Counted from the stretch's first letter, positions 53,208 to 63,750 are shown. The stretch is 64,000 nt of DNA from an uncultured Spartobacteria bacterium (GCA_903919125.1 CAIXGS010000013.1:46669-110668), one strand, 5' to 3'. The notes: generated by a model from the sequence alone, not told the origin. Numbers and translations are program-made.

Positions 53208-54571
53208 TTCTTTTCAATGGGAGCGCCGAGGTTGGCGGCGGGGCTGGACTTGCCGGTGGGATTGGCGATGCCTGCTTGCTCCATGAGGAAGCGGTTCCGC
53301 AGTTCGGCGAAGCGGGGGCTCTGGTTGTGACCAATGAGCGGGGCGAGGTCGAGCTGCTTGGGGCAGGTGAGCGAGTTGTAGATCGAGAGCACCGTGGTGG
53401 GCGGGCACGCGGGGTCGATCAAGCCGCCGCTCATGAGTACGGGAACTTTTACGAAGCGGGCGAAGTTGACCGTGTCGTAGTAGGCGGTGGCGGCGACGAT
53501 TTTGGGGTCGGGTGTTTTCTTATCGCGACCCATGATGAGATTACTCGGCGCGGCGTCGGGCCGTCCATACAGCGGGCCGGTGTGCTCGCCGAGTGCCGGC
53601 ACGATGCTCACCACGGCGGTGATGCGTGGATCGAGCGCGGCGGCGATGAGCGCGAGGCCGCCTCCTTGGCTGGCGCCGGAGCTGATGATGGCCTTGCGAT
53701 TCCAGTCCGGCCGTGAGGTCATATAATCAATGCCGCGCACCATGCCGGTGAAGACCGGTCGGTAGTAATACGTCATGCGGTCGTCGCTTCCAAGGTATGG
53801 GTAGCCCATGAACTTCTTCCACTTAGCCTCATCTTCGGCTGTGCGTTCCAACGGCATGTCGTGGGCGCTCATGTCCAACGCAAGGAACCCTAGGGCCGCG
53901 TTGTTGATGACCCAACGGGATTCTTTCAGGCCGTTCGGATGCACGCCCATGCCCGGCTGAGAAATCATGATTGGGAGGGAGGCCGCCCCTTTTGGCTTGG
54001 CTAGATAGCCGTATGAGCGTCGACCGTCGATGTTAGCGAAACTCACCTCGAAGAGTTCGATGTCCGGGTTAGGCTGGTCAACCGCAGTGACTTTAGGGTC
54101 TAGGGGGATACGGGAGAGCTCAGAAGTCTGCGCGTCCCAGAATTCCTTAAAGTCCTTCGGGAGCTCCGCCGTAGGCGCGATGTTGTATGGTGCGAAGGCT
54201 GCACCCGCCATGCCGATGCCGAGCGTAGCCACTTCCTTGGTCGAGCTGATCTGGAATCGCAGCACCCCAGGTTGTTCCAGAGTTCCCTCCACGAGCCCCT
54301 TGCCGTCCTTGAGCAAAACGGTGCCTTGCTTCAAGAGCTTCGCGCCATCGAGGCTCAGGGTCCATTCGAGCTCGGTCGGCCCGCCAGGAGCTTCGGCAGC
54401 CAGACTTACGAGGAAGGAGGCCTTTTCGCCGACTTTGTATTGGGCATCGGGACGATCGGTCGACGCCTTGATCCAAGTGTTCGGATTGACGGGCTTGTCT
54501 GGCTCGGCGGCCGATAGCGAGCAAACGGCGACGAACAGCAAGGACGACAGGAAAAGATAAGCGATGCGCAT
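53204..54571 (-). CDS. Secreted acetyl xylan esterase (CE7 family)
   Basis: A 455-residue exported alpha/beta hydrolase. The signal peptide ends near residue 22. The catalytic triad is Ser301 (G-A-S-Q-G-G-G), Asp386 (G-G-L-I-D-P-A-C-P-P) and His415 (I-G-H-N-Q). An N-terminal beta domain of about 110 residues precedes the hydrolase fold. It would release O-linked acetate from a polysaccharide or antibiotic. It is in one operon with the beta-helix protein upstream (10 bases apart) and the deacetylase downstream. Confidence 0.88.
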   Translation of the reverse strand: MRIAYLFLSSLLFVAVCSLSAAEPDKPVNPNTWIKASTDRPDAQYKVGEKASFLVSLAAEAPGGPTELEWTLSLDGAKLLKQGTVLLKDGKGLVEGTLEQPGVLRFQISSTKEVATLGIGMAGAAFAPYNIAPTAELPKDFKEFWDAQTSELSRIPLDPKVTAVDQPNPDIELFEVSFANIDGRRSYGYLAKPKGAASLPIMISQPGMGVHPNGLKESRWVINNAALGFLALDMSAHDMPLERTAEDEAKWKKFMGYPYLGSDDRMTYYYRPVFTGMVRGIDYMTSRPDWNRKAIISSGASQGGGLALIAAALDPRITAVVSIVPALGEHTGPLYGRPDAAPSNLIMGRDKKTPDPKIVAATAYYDTVNFARFVKVPVLMSGGLIDPACPPTTVLSIYNSLTCPKQLDLAPLIGHNQSPRFAELRNRFLMEQAGIANPTGKSSPAANLGAPIEKK

Positions 54572-54581
54572 GGAGTTGTAC

Positions 54582-56966
54582 TCAGGGTTTCAGATGAAGA
54601 AGAGCCTTTGCCCTCTGCATTTTTTCGAAGGGGATAGGCTCGAAACCAGGGATTTCTTTGAAGATGCGGGAGTCGGGGCGAAGCGTGTAATCGCCAGCGG
54701 CTTCGTTGACAAAGCCTGGATCGGTGTCGATTGGCACGTTGTGATGACGGTAATCTTTGTCCGAGTAACGCGACGGGCCGACGCCTTCGTCGTTGCCAAT
54801 TAAGGCATTGTTGAAGACCCGGTTGAAGAGCGGGGTAGCCTCGTCTTTCTTGGTCACGATGTCGGCGTAGAGCTGGGCGAACTCGGGATACTTCACGGAG
54901 TACGGAGGCTGGGTCACGTTCACATCTTGGGTGAGCATGCCGAGGTTGGCTCGGAAGGTGGCGGCGGTCTTGGCGAAGTCCGCTCCGTCGTCGGTCTTCA
55001 CACCCGGGTTGTCAATGAAGAGGTTGTTGGAGATCGCATGGAGGTGTCCTTCGGTAATGCCGATTGCGGAACGCGAGAAGGGCTTGAAGGTGCGCCCAAG
55101 GTTACGGCGAAAGACGTTGCCGTAGACTTCGACGCCATGCGTGCTGTTGTCGAGGTAGAGGGTACAGTTTTGGGCATTATGATCGGGGCTGCCGCGCTCG
55201 TTGTCGTGGAGGTAATTATGCCAGAACCGATTGCCGAGCATGCTGGGGTTCTGGCGCGTTTCGACGACACCGCCATCCTTCGAGCCGGTCAGTCCGTGGG
55301 CGATTTCATTGAACTGCATCAGGTGGTCGTTCCCTAAGAAATAGAGAAGGCCGCCCTGGTTGTGGTGCAGGTAGTTCCCTTCGACGATGTTGCCGCAGCC
55401 GTCGACCATTACGGCTTCAGCGTACATGTGCAGGCGGCGATCGTTGTGATGGATGTCGCAGTCGCGAACGAAATTGCCTGCTGGCGTGAGGGTCTTGCGG
55501 TCGCCGCCGCCGAGTATCACGCCGCCGAGGCCGGTGTCGCGGATGACGCAGTTTTGGAGGCCGTTGCGCTTTCCTCCCTGACGATCCATGGCCGTCGCCC
55601 CCGGAAGACGAACGGGAAGGCGTTCCAGTCCGGTGCAGAGCAGGTGTCGGAAGGCACCGGGCAGGCGGGGCATGGGTTTGCCTGGTCCGGCGGCTTTAAT
55701 TTCCACAGGGACATTCGTTTCGCCGCGATGTTGGTCTTCCCATTCCCCCGCAGCACCTGTGTCCCAGCCGAAGCCGACCTGTGCGCCCACGATGCCGGTG
55801 TTACGGATGAGGCATGCATCGAGCACGTTATCTTCGCCTCGTTCGATGTAGACGCCGCTGGTGCGGCTGGCCTCGAGCGTCAGGCCGCGAATATGCACGT
55901 GAGAACATCCTTCCATCGCGACGAGAACGTCATTGAGCATCGATACAACAATTTCGGACTTGGGGCCAAAGTCTGAGGGAGGGTAGAGGGTCAGGATGCC
56001 GGTCTGACGGTCTAGGTAATATTCGCCGGGGGTATCGATCTCTTCTGGAAGATTAGAAAAATAGAACCACTTCGCCTCGTCCTTGTAGGTGGGCCAGACA
56101 CGCACTGGCGTGCTAAAACGGACCGTACCTTGCTTGGCGTCGAATGACTCGATGCGGCGGTTGGTGCTGGCGTAGGCGCGGACGAGTCCTCCTACAACAT
56201 AGGCGTCGTCGAGTTTGCCCCATTCGGCCATGTGGGCGAGCGCCTGTTGGGGAAAAATCGCGGGATAGTCGCCGTCTTTTCCGCTGCCCCAAGAGTTGGC
56301 CGGCACGTTCTTGAGCGTGATGGTCGAATACTGCACGGCAGCGCCCTTCGCGTCGCGCTCCATTTCTTGGACGGCGTTCTCGATCATGCCGAGCATGGGA
56401 TTGGACTCGTTGCGATTGGGCCAGCGCGCGAGCGTAGCGGGGCGGCCATCGATAAAGAGCTCCAACGGGGCGGGGAGGTAGTGCGTGCGCGAACCAAAAT
56501 CCACGGCATGCATCGTTTGTAGGGCGCCGTAGTCGTTGATACCGAGAGCTTTCAAGTCGACCTGCAGCAGGTGCCGGCGGGCGGCATGAGAAACGACTCG
56601 ACTCAGGAAAGTCTCATCATTTACCGGATGGAAAGCGGAGTAGGGGATAACCTTGCCACCGATCAGGCGCGGGTGTTCGCCGGGAATCGCGGCATAAGTC
56701 ACGGGAGCCTCGGCGGTGCCTGAGTCTTTTTCGTTCAGGTCGAAGGAGTGGTCGCGGAGATAGACACCTCCTGCTATCTGGACCGTGATGCCGTCGGCGG
56801 GATAGCGACCGGCGACCTTTAGTGCGCGGACCTCGTCACGGGCACGTTCTAGCGAAGCGAAGGGCGCGGACTTCGAGCCGGCATTAGTGTCACTGCCATT
56901 GGGTGCGACGAAAAGTTCTGTGGCTCCCAGCTGAAGGGCGCAAAGGTATGTCAGGAGAAGTCGCAT
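54582..56966 (-). CDS. Secreted right-handed beta-helix carbohydrate-active enzyme
   Basis: A 794-residue exported protein. A short signal peptide (residues 1-16) is followed by F-V-A-P-N-G-S-D-T-N-A-G, the opening seen in parallel beta-helix polysaccharide-degrading proteins of the GH141/GH120 type. Later turns repeat short asparagine-rich rungs such as N-x-I-x-x-N and H-x-x-x-N. The C-terminus has no anchor. It could cleave a pectin, fucoidan-like or xylan-like glycan; the exact family cannot be settled by eye. It is the first gene of the beta-helix/CE7/deacetylase operon. Confidence 0.72.
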   Translation of the reverse strand: MRLLLTYLCALQLGATELFVAPNGSDTNAGSKSAPFASLERARDEVRALKVAGRYPADGITVQIAGGVYLRDHSFDLNEKDSGTAEAPVTYAAIPGEHPRLIGGKVIPYSAFHPVNDETFLSRVVSHAARRHLLQVDLKALGINDYGALQTMHAVDFGSRTHYLPAPLELFIDGRPATLARWPNRNESNPMLGMIENAVQEMERDAKGAAVQYSTITLKNVPANSWGSGKDGDYPAIFPQQALAHMAEWGKLDDAYVVGGLVRAYASTNRRIESFDAKQGTVRFSTPVRVWPTYKDEAKWFYFSNLPEEIDTPGEYYLDRQTGILTLYPPSDFGPKSEIVVSMLNDVLVAMEGCSHVHIRGLTLEASRTSGVYIERGEDNVLDACLIRNTGIVGAQVGFGWDTGAAGEWEDQHRGETNVPVEIKAAGPGKPMPRLPGAFRHLLCTGLERLPVRLPGATAMDRQGGKRNGLQNCVIRDTGLGGVILGGGDRKTLTPAGNFVRDCDIHHNDRRLHMYAEAVMVDGCGNIVEGNYLHHNQGGLLYFLGNDHLMQFNEIAHGLTGSKDGGVVETRQNPSMLGNRFWHNYLHDNERGSPDHNAQNCTLYLDNSTHGVEVYGNVFRRNLGRTFKPFSRSAIGITEGHLHAISNNLFIDNPGVKTDDGADFAKTAATFRANLGMLTQDVNVTQPPYSVKYPEFAQLYADIVTKKDEATPLFNRVFNNALIGNDEGVGPSRYSDKDYRHHNVPIDTDPGFVNEAAGDYTLRPDSRIFKEIPGFEPIPFEKMQRAKALLHLKP

Positions 56967-57251
56967 GGGGTGCTGTGTTTTTAGTGCAAGCCCTCATGGC
57001 TTCCTAAAAAAATCCAATCATGAAGTAAGGCAGGCGCCTCATTGAATTACCACCCGTTTGCCTCGCGCCTCCTCTGAGGCTTTCAGTGCGGCTAATAAGC
57101 CGTACCGCTTCAGATGACGGAGATGGTCCGCTGGACGACACTTCGGCGCTGGCCTCTTTTTGAACTATTAGTCGTTTGAAGCTTACCGGGCTCCAGCGGG
57201 AAAACTCCATCCCTTCTCACTCCCTGCATTAGCCCAGCTTCTGCACCGAGA
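56967..57251. other. 285-base gap between two minus-strand operons
   Basis: No credible gene. On the minus strand a short frame ends with A-A-L-K-A-S-E-E-A-R-G-K-R-V-V-I-Q before a TGA near 57040, with stops about 33 codons upstream. This slightly resembles the end of a Gfo/Idh/MocA oxidoreductase and could be a decayed gene tail. The evidence is thin. Confidence 0.3.
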
Positions 57252-58724
57252 CTACGCGAGAATGCCTGTCACTAAATTCCCGTGGACGTCTGTTAACCGA
57301 AAGTCTCTACCCTGATAGCGGTAGGTAAGGCGCGTATGGTCCACGCCCATAAGATGCATGATCGTGGCGTTAAGATCGTGAACGTGGACGGGGTTTTCCG
57401 TGATATTATAACAAAACTCGTCGGTTGCGCCGTAGGTGAGACCCTTTTTTAGGCCCGCCCCTGCAAGCAGCATCGTAAAGCAGCGCGGATGGTGGTCCCG
57501 CCCATAACTTGTCTCGGTGATTGCACCTTGGGAGTAAATGGTGCGCCCGAATTCGCCGCCCCAGACAATCAAAGTGTCGTCTAGGAGGCCGCGTTGTTTG
57601 AGGTCTTTGATCAGGGCCGCGGTGGGTTGGTCCGTGTCGCTACATTGCCCACGCACGGCTGGGGGCAGTCCGCCATGATGGTCCCAGCCCATATGAAAAA
57701 GCTGGATGAACCGCACATCCCGTTCGGCCAGACGCCGCGCCAACAAACAGTTCGCAGCGTAGGTTCCAGGGGTTCGCACCTCGGGACCGTAGCTTGCCAG
57801 AACACTTTCCGATTCGTTGGAAAAATCGGTTAGCTCGGGCACGCTCGCCTGCATGCGGAAGGCCAGTTCGTATTGCGCAATACGGTTTTGGATCTCCGGG
57901 TCACCTAGATGATTGTGTTGGTGCTGGTTGAGTTCACCGAGTTCATCCAAACTGTCGCGCCGCAGGGCTCGATCCATCCCTACAGGGTTGTTGAGGTAGA
58001 GGACGGGTTCGCCCTTGTTACGGAACTTCACGCCTTGATATTTAGCGGGAAGAAAACCAGCGCTCCAGAGCCGGTCGTAAAGCGGTTGGTCGCCCTTGCG
58101 CCCCGTTCCGAAACTGGTAAGCACCACGTAAGAGGGTAAGTCCGAGTTTTCACTGCCGAGGCCGTACGCAGTCCAAGCGCCGATGCTGGGGCGGCCCGCC
58201 AACTGGGAGCCGGTCTGCATGAAGGTGATGGCGGGATCGTGGTTAATGGCTTCCGTGTGCATGGAGCGCACGATGCACCATTCGTCTGCGATGCTCGACA
58301 TGTGCGGCATCACCTCGCTAAACCAAGCGCCCGACTGCCCGTACTGTGCAAACTTAAAAATGCTGGGCGCGATGGGGAAGGACTTCTGGCCGGAAGTCAT
58401 CGTGGTGAGGCGCTGTCCCTTGCGGATGGACTCCGGCAAATCCTTGCCTCTTTGCGCGTTCATTTCCGGTTTTGGATCAAACAGATCCATCTGCGAGGGA
58501 GCACCACTTTGGAAGAGGTAGATAATGCGCTTCGCCTTGGGCGCGAGGTTGGGAAATCCGGGCAGCATCGCCGCGTGAGCGTGGGTGCCGGAACCTCCCG
58601 CAAGGAGGCCTCCGAGGGCCGCAAGCCCGATACCCCCGCCGGATTGGCGGAGAAAGGTGCGGCGTGTGACGGCCTCGCGGGCTGCAGCATTCAGAGCAAA
58701 AAATTGAGCGTCGTTACAGTTCAT
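57252..58724 (-). CDS. Tat-exported DUF1501 protein (sulfatase-like fold)
   Basis: A 490-residue protein beginning at the ATG at 58724. The twin-arginine signal T-R-R-T-F-L-R-Q is at residues 20-27, followed by a Gly/Ala/Leu-rich segment and A-H-A-H-A-A. The remainder matches DUF1501, a family in the alkaline phosphatase/sulfatase superfamily common in Planctomycetes and Verrucomicrobia, with W-G-G-E-F-G-R-T and G-R-D-H-H-P near the C-terminus. The substrate is unknown. It starts four bases after the DUF1549/DUF1553 gene stop. Confidence 0.87.
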   Translation of the reverse strand: MNCNDAQFFALNAAAREAVTRRTFLRQSGGGIGLAALGGLLAGGSGTHAHAAMLPGFPNLAPKAKRIIYLFQSGAPSQMDLFDPKPEMNAQRGKDLPESIRKGQRLTTMTSGQKSFPIAPSIFKFAQYGQSGAWFSEVMPHMSSIADEWCIVRSMHTEAINHDPAITFMQTGSQLAGRPSIGAWTAYGLGSENSDLPSYVVLTSFGTGRKGDQPLYDRLWSAGFLPAKYQGVKFRNKGEPVLYLNNPVGMDRALRRDSLDELGELNQHQHNHLGDPEIQNRIAQYELAFRMQASVPELTDFSNESESVLASYGPEVRTPGTYAANCLLARRLAERDVRFIQLFHMGWDHHGGLPPAVRGQCSDTDQPTAALIKDLKQRGLLDDTLIVWGGEFGRTIYSQGAITETSYGRDHHPRCFTMLLAGAGLKKGLTYGATDEFCYNITENPVHVHDLNATIMHLMGVDHTRLTYRYQGRDFRLTDVHGNLVTGILA

Positions 58725-58728
58725 TGGA

Positions 58729-61700
58729 TTAGGGACGGGAAAGAGTTTCGTCCAGGTTAAGGAGTACGTTGGCCGTGACAGTGTAGGCAGCGAGTTCGCC
58801 TGAAGGCAGGGTTGCGACGGGCTTTGAGCTGCCAATGGCGATCATCTGCCGAGCGGCGTTTTCATTGGCACCGAACTGCTCAAGACGCGTCTTGAGTCGG
58901 GAGGTGACTGTTTGGAGCTCATAGGCGTCAGGCTTGCGGCCGAGGACTTTTTGGAATGCCCAATCCACGCGGGTTTCCTTCGTGGCCCCGCCTTCCAGAA
59001 GCATGCCCTCGGCCAGTTTACGGGCTGCCTCAACGTAGGTGACTTCGTTGAGGAGGGCCAGCGCTTGAGTGGGCGTGTTGGAGCGCCCGCGCTTCACTGT
59101 GCAAATCTCGCGACTGGGGCTGTCAAAAAGCAACATCGAGGGCGGCGCAGAAGTCCGTTTCCAAATGGTGTACAGAGTTCGTCGGTACAGTCCCTCTCCG
59201 GTATCCGCCTGATAGTTGCGGAGGTTGCCGTAGACGCTGGTTTCATCCCAAACGGCATCGGGCATGTACGGGCGCACGCTGGGGCCTCCAATTTTATTCA
59301 CCAGCAGTCCACTCACCGCGAGAGCCTGGTCGCGGAGCGTTTCGGCGGAAAGACGCAGCCGTGGCATCCGCGCGAGAAGGCGATTCTCTGGATCTTTGGC
59401 GAGGTGTTCGGGGCTGATGAGGGACGACTGGCGGTAAGCCTCGCTCGTCACCAAGAGACGCTGCATGGCTTTCATGTCCCACTTGAGGCGAACAAATTCA
59501 GTCGCGAGCCAGTCCAGCAATTCGGGATGCGAGGGCCACTCGGCCTGCGAGCCGAAATTCTCTGTAGTTTTAACGATACCGAGGCCAAAAAGCCGTTCCC
59601 ACGCACGGTTTACCCAGACACGCGCCGTGAGGGGGTGTTCTCCGGAAACCAGCCACTTTGCGAGGCCCAGTCGATCGTTTGAAGCACCTTCGGGCAGGGG
59701 TGGTAGTATTGCGGGAAGGGCTCTGGGCACCTCCTCGGAAGGCTTGTCGTATTCCCCTCGCACAAGAATGAACCCAGGTTTGGGCTTGGCCGCCTCCTTC
59801 ATCACCATGGAGCTGTGCTGGGACTCCGTTGTTTCCTTCAGGTTTTTGCGTAAATCGGTAAGACGCGTCTCGGTCTGACGAACCGGGTTGCTCGTGTTGG
59901 CGATATAAAACTTCTCGATTTCCGCGCGCTGAGCGGCAGAGCGCTTCGAGGCTTCGCATTGCAGCGCTGTTTTGAGGCTCTCGGAGAGCGTGGCACCCTT
60001 TAGTGAAAGGACCTCAGCGGGAAGAGCGCTGGTTCGGAGCCTGAAGCGGCCCAAGTTGTGGTCTCCAAAATTCGAAGCGTGAACAAGTCGCACCGTGAGA
60101 GTCGTTCCCTCCGCGAGTTGGATTGGGTCGCATATAAAAAGCGCTTTCCTGGGCACCTTTTTCGCCGGATCAGCTCCGTCAATAGCCCACCCTGCCTTGC
60201 CGGTCTTCTTGTCAGGAGCTCGCTTCCCGTTCATCGGCTTGGTCTGCCCGCCGACAATTTTAGCCACTTCGTATCCCTTTTGTTCGTAATCGGCTTCTGC
60301 TCGGATCAATGGTGCCGCGGCCGATTCCGACGTGCCGGGAGCATGCACGTCAATCTCCACGCCTGTGAGTACAAAGTTGCCGCCCCCGCTGCGACCGAGG
60401 CTCTTCGAGGGAAGCGAGGAGTCGGGGAATACCTCTAACTGCAGTCCCGTGAACTGTCCGCTCTTGGGTTTGAGGGTGATCTCGTAGGAGTCATTGGCGG
60501 GGTTCTTGCCTCCCGCAAGGTAGGACCCATCCGGCTGAGCGCTCAGAGTCGCACCGCCCAGACTCCGCGCCTCGAGCACTTCCGGGTCCGTCCACATCGA
60601 TGACGCGTCCCCAAGAGCGGCCGCAAAGTCCTTTTCCCACGCGGCAATGAGTACGGGCAGCTCTTTGCGTGCAGTCGCAAGCTGGCCCTCGGTCACCTTA
60701 ATGTCGCGCTCAAGCGAGGCGAGTTTCGCGGCCTCCTCCTCGGTTGGGAGAAAAACCACCGGTTGCGTGTTGCCTCCTTTTTTTGAAGAGCCGCTGCCTC
60801 CAAACTCACCGAGGACGCCCGTTTCTTCTGCGGAGTTGAAGTAACTAAACAACTGATAAAACTCCTTCTGCGAGATTGGATCGTATTTGTGGTCGTGGCA
60901 CCGACAGCAATTAAACGTCAACGCCATCCAGGTGAGCCCCGTTGTTTCGACACGGTCGATGACCGTTTCCGCGAACCACTCCTCGACGATTCGCCCGCCT
61001 TCCCCATTCAGTCGGTGGTTGCGGTTAAAACCGGTGGCAAGAACCTGGTCCTTCGTGGAATTGGGAAGCATATCTCCCGCAAGCTGCTCGATGGTGAATT
61101 GGTCAAACGGCAAGTTTCGGTTAAACGCGCCGATAAGCCAGTCCCGCCAGTGCCACATTTCGCGACTGGTGTCGCTTTGAAAGCCATTGCTGTCGGCGTA
61201 ACGCGCCAGATCTAGCCATGGAGAAGCCATGTGCTCACCATAGGCGGGTGAGGCCAGAAGTCGGTCTACCACCCGTCCGTAGGCGTCCGGTTGCGTGTCT
61301 GAGACGAAGGCGGCCACCTCCTCAGGCGTCGGAGGGAGCCCCGTCAAATCTAAGGTGACTCTGCGGATCAAAGTCTCCCGCGAGGCTTCCGGGGAGGGTT
61401 TCAGGCCGGCTGCGGTGAGCTTCGCGCGTAAAAACCCATCGATCGGATTTGGTGTGCGTAGTGGCGGGTCGATCCGCGCGGGCTTGATAAACGCCCAGTG
61501 CCCCTCGTACTCCGCACCCTGAGCCACCCAGTTGCGCAGGATCTCCTTCTGCGAAGCCGTGAGGTTTTTGTGCAGTTTGTTGGGAGGCATGACCTCCTCA
61601 GAATCCTTGCTCAGGATGCGGTTAATGATTTCGCTTTGTTCAGGCTTACCCGGCACAAGGGCGGTCGCTCCCGACTTGGCGGGCTTGATCGCCTCGGCCC

Positions 61701-61893
61701 GCACATCCAGTCGTAGCCCTCCCTTGCGTTCCTTTTCATCCGGACCATGGCAGTGAAAGCAGGTGTCGGAGAGAATCGGCCGCACGTCTCTGTTGAATTG
61801 CACTCTGTCTGCGGCGAAAGAATGCGACGCAACACAAAGCGAAACAATTGCTGTGAACCAGAGGGACAAAGGGGACATCGAAATAGGATGCAT
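58729..61893 (-). CDS. Secreted PSCyt1-DUF1549-DUF1553 protein
   Basis: A 1054-residue exported protein. The signal peptide ends near residue 28 (S-F-A-A-D). The planctomycete cytochrome C domain has C-F-H-C-H at 45-49, a c-type heme-binding motif. DUF1549 follows at about 150-360 and contains a second C-C-R-C-H motif before D-H-K-Y-D-P. A large carbohydrate-binding-like beta region follows, then DUF1553 in the last 270 residues. The function is not known; these proteins regularly pair with DUF1501 or with sulfatases. Cytochrome-type heme could support an oxidative step. Confidence 0.88.
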   Translation of the reverse strand: MHPISMSPLSLWFTAIVSLCVASHSFAADRVQFNRDVRPILSDTCFHCHGPDEKERKGGLRLDVRAEAIKPAKSGATALVPGKPEQSEIINRILSKDSEEVMPPNKLHKNLTASQKEILRNWVAQGAEYEGHWAFIKPARIDPPLRTPNPIDGFLRAKLTAAGLKPSPEASRETLIRRVTLDLTGLPPTPEEVAAFVSDTQPDAYGRVVDRLLASPAYGEHMASPWLDLARYADSNGFQSDTSREMWHWRDWLIGAFNRNLPFDQFTIEQLAGDMLPNSTKDQVLATGFNRNHRLNGEGGRIVEEWFAETVIDRVETTGLTWMALTFNCCRCHDHKYDPISQKEFYQLFSYFNSAEETGVLGEFGGSGSSKKGGNTQPVVFLPTEEEAAKLASLERDIKVTEGQLATARKELPVLIAAWEKDFAAALGDASSMWTDPEVLEARSLGGATLSAQPDGSYLAGGKNPANDSYEITLKPKSGQFTGLQLEVFPDSSLPSKSLGRSGGGNFVLTGVEIDVHAPGTSESAAAPLIRAEADYEQKGYEVAKIVGGQTKPMNGKRAPDKKTGKAGWAIDGADPAKKVPRKALFICDPIQLAEGTTLTVRLVHASNFGDHNLGRFRLRTSALPAEVLSLKGATLSESLKTALQCEASKRSAAQRAEIEKFYIANTSNPVRQTETRLTDLRKNLKETTESQHSSMVMKEAAKPKPGFILVRGEYDKPSEEVPRALPAILPPLPEGASNDRLGLAKWLVSGEHPLTARVWVNRAWERLFGLGIVKTTENFGSQAEWPSHPELLDWLATEFVRLKWDMKAMQRLLVTSEAYRQSSLISPEHLAKDPENRLLARMPRLRLSAETLRDQALAVSGLLVNKIGGPSVRPYMPDAVWDETSVYGNLRNYQADTGEGLYRRTLYTIWKRTSAPPSMLLFDSPSREICTVKRGRSNTPTQALALLNEVTYVEAARKLAEGMLLEGGATKETRVDWAFQKVLGRKPDAYELQTVTSRLKTRLEQFGANENAARQMIAIGSSKPVATLPSGELAAYTVTANVLLNLDETLSRP

Positions 61894-62303
61894 TAAGGCG
61901 CAAAATATTAGATTAAATCACCAACCGCGCCTAGATGGTAGCGGATGGAAGACGGATCCGATACTGAGGGCGGCACGACCGTTGCCCCACAGGCTTCTAA
62001 GAATGCTCCTCGTCCTTAAGCACCAAGACGGTCCGCAAGTTGGCATTAAAATTCATAATTCCAAAGCACGGGTCCTATGCGACCGCGGTACGGAGGATCT
62101 TTTCGGGATTGTCGTAGGGCAAAGCACTCGCGATATCCTTCAGGATCTGGTCGGCCTCCACCTCGTCCTCGAGCTTTAAATACTCGATGATGATGTGGAA
62201 AATACGCAGCTTGTGAATCTGGTCGTTCAAAATCTACAGGCGACCATTGCGGTATTGTCTCTAATGGGTTTGGCTCTTTTTGGTTAGACTCAACAGCTTC
62301 TTT
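61894..62303. other. 410-base divergent region between the DUF1549 gene and the SGNH hydrolase gene
   Basis: Holds the divergent promoters of the two secreted-protein genes and, on the minus strand, a small coding-like frame at 62075-62230 described separately. The stretch just upstream of the DUF1549 ATG is AT-rich. No clear -35/-10 pair or terminator is seen. Confidence 0.5.
62075..62230 (-). CDS. Small coding-like frame or gene remnant, function unknown
   Basis: A 51-codon frame with coding-like amino acid content, reading L-N-D-Q-I-H-K-L-R-I-F-H-I-I-I-E-Y-L and ending D-N-P-E-K-I-L-R-T-A-V-A. The only start is TTG at 62230, after an in-frame TAG two codons before; sequence upstream of that stop is not clearly coding. 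The alternating hydrophobic and acidic pattern suggests two helices. It may be a real small gene or the tail of a decayed one. I recognise no family. Confidence 0.35.
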   Translation of the reverse strand: MNDQIHKLRIFHIIIEYLKLEDEVEADQILKDIASALPYDNPEKILRTAVA

Positions 62304-63581
62304 ATGAATCACCCCATCGCTCGTTTTGTCTCTGCTTTCTCGTTACTTTCTGTCGCCTGTGTTGCTGCGGAAACGACATCCTTTTTGCCAACGGATGGTC
62401 GCCTTGCAATTGTTGGAGACTCCATCACCGAGCAGAAGCTGTATTCAAAATTCATCGAAACGTATCTTCTTACCGCGGGGGGACGTCCGGACGTTCATGT
62501 GTTTCAATTCGGTTGGGGAGGGGAAACTGCGGGCGGTTTTGACTCCCGCTTAAAGAACGATCTGGCGGCATTCAAGCCCAACGTGGTTACCCTTTGTTAT
62601 GGCATGAACGACGGCACCTATCGGCCGTACGAAGAGTCCATAGGGCAACGTTATGAAGTCGCCATGCGTTCTGTGCTGAAGAAGCTCACAGAGGATAAGA
62701 TCCACGTCGTGGTAGGGACTCCTGGAGCGGTGGATTCGAAGTATTTTTCCAAGCCATTTCCCGGCAACCTCAATGCGGCAATTAGTTATAACGAAAGTCT
62801 CGCAAAGCTTGGCGACACTGGGAAGAAGCTCGCCAGTGAATTTCACGAAGGATTTTCAGACGTTCACACCCCTATGATGGAGGCCATGGTGAAAGCGAAG
62901 GCAGCCTACGGAGAGGACTACGATGTGTGCGGCCGGGACGGCGTTCATCCCGGGGCCAACGGTCATCTCGCTATGGCGTACGCTTTTCTAAAAGGCCTCG
63001 GTTGCGATGGAAACGTTGGGGAAATAACGATGGATACGGCAGGCAAAACCACGACGACCAAAGGACACAAAGTACTGACCTCTAAGCTTGGGAGCGTTGA
63101 AATTGAAAGCGAACGGTATCCATTTTGTTTTGATCCGGATCCAAAATCTTCAGGAAGCACACGCAGCATTTTGCCTTATCTCCCCTTCAATCAGGAGCTC
63201 AACCGTTTCACGCTCAAGGTGGCCCATTTAGCGTCGACAAAGGCAAAGGTTACTTGGGGGGAGGAAAGTCATGAGTTTACGAAAGCGCAGTTGGAAGCAG
63301 GGATTAATCTGGCCGCTGAGTTTACGACGACTCCTTTTGACAAGGCATTTGCTGGCGTGATGAACGCTGTGGCGACGAAACAAGCCTACGAAACCATGAT
63401 GATCAAAGGAATGATTAGCCAATTCCGTGGCTTCAACGCGGAGGTGCAAAAAGATCCGGAACTCGGAGCAATTTTTGAAACGCTTCGCAAAAAGCTAACC
63501 TCCGCACAAGCGCGTCTCGATTCGGATACCCGTGCGAAATTAGTCCCTGTAAAACACAGCCTAACGGTGACTCCGCTGTAA
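62304..63581 (+). CDS. Secreted SGNH/GDSL hydrolase
   Basis: A 425-residue exported protein with its start at the ATG at 62304. The signal peptide ends near residue 22. The SGNH blocks are visible: G-D-S-I-T-E at 38-43 (Ser40), a Gly region G-W-G-G-E-T near 70-75, Y-G-M-N-D-G at 99-104 (Asn102), and D-G-V-H-P-G at 212-217 (Asp212, His215). About 200 residues follow the catalytic region, including a beta-rich piece and a helical tail. Carbohydrate O-acetyl esterase or lipase activity is plausible. It is divergent from the DUF1549 gene. Confidence 0.87.
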   Translation: MNHPIARFVSAFSLLSVACVAAETTSFLPTDGRLAIVGDSITEQKLYSKFIETYLLTAGGRPDVHVFQFGWGGETAGGFDSRLKNDLAAFKPNVVTLCYGMNDGTYRPYEESIGQRYEVAMRSVLKKLTEDKIHVVVGTPGAVDSKYFSKPFPGNLNAAISYNESLAKLGDTGKKLASEFHEGFSDVHTPMMEAMVKAKAAYGEDYDVCGRDGVHPGANGHLAMAYAFLKGLGCDGNVGEITMDTAGKTTTTKGHKVLTSKLGSVEIESERYPFCFDPDPKSSGSTRSILPYLPFNQELNRFTLKVAHLASTKAKVTWGEESHEFTKAQLEAGINLAAEFTTTPFDKAFAGVMNAVATKQAYETMMIKGMISQFRGFNAEVQKDPELGAIFETLRKKLTSAQARLDSDTRAKLVPVKHSLTVTPL

Positions 63582-63750
63582 GGTAGCCTAGGATAGCACC
63601 AGCGCGTGGGTGCTGGGTGGAAGCTCGCAATGAAACCCGCAGAGCGCCCAATCGATACGTGTTGAATCCCGTAGCAGGCTGCTGCGCGGATCGATAGTCC
63701 GGTTTAGGGGGCCGCAGGGCACAGACACATTTCGTTCTTTTCGTTCCCTC

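Noticed and set aside
57001..57180. Possible Gfo/Idh/MocA oxidoreductase C-terminal remnant
   Set aside because: Only about 30 codons of loosely similar sequence bounded by stops; too weak to call a pseudogene.
63595..63614. AGCACC/GGTGCT hairpin after the SGNH hydrolase gene
   Set aside because: Only six base pairs and no T run; could be chance.
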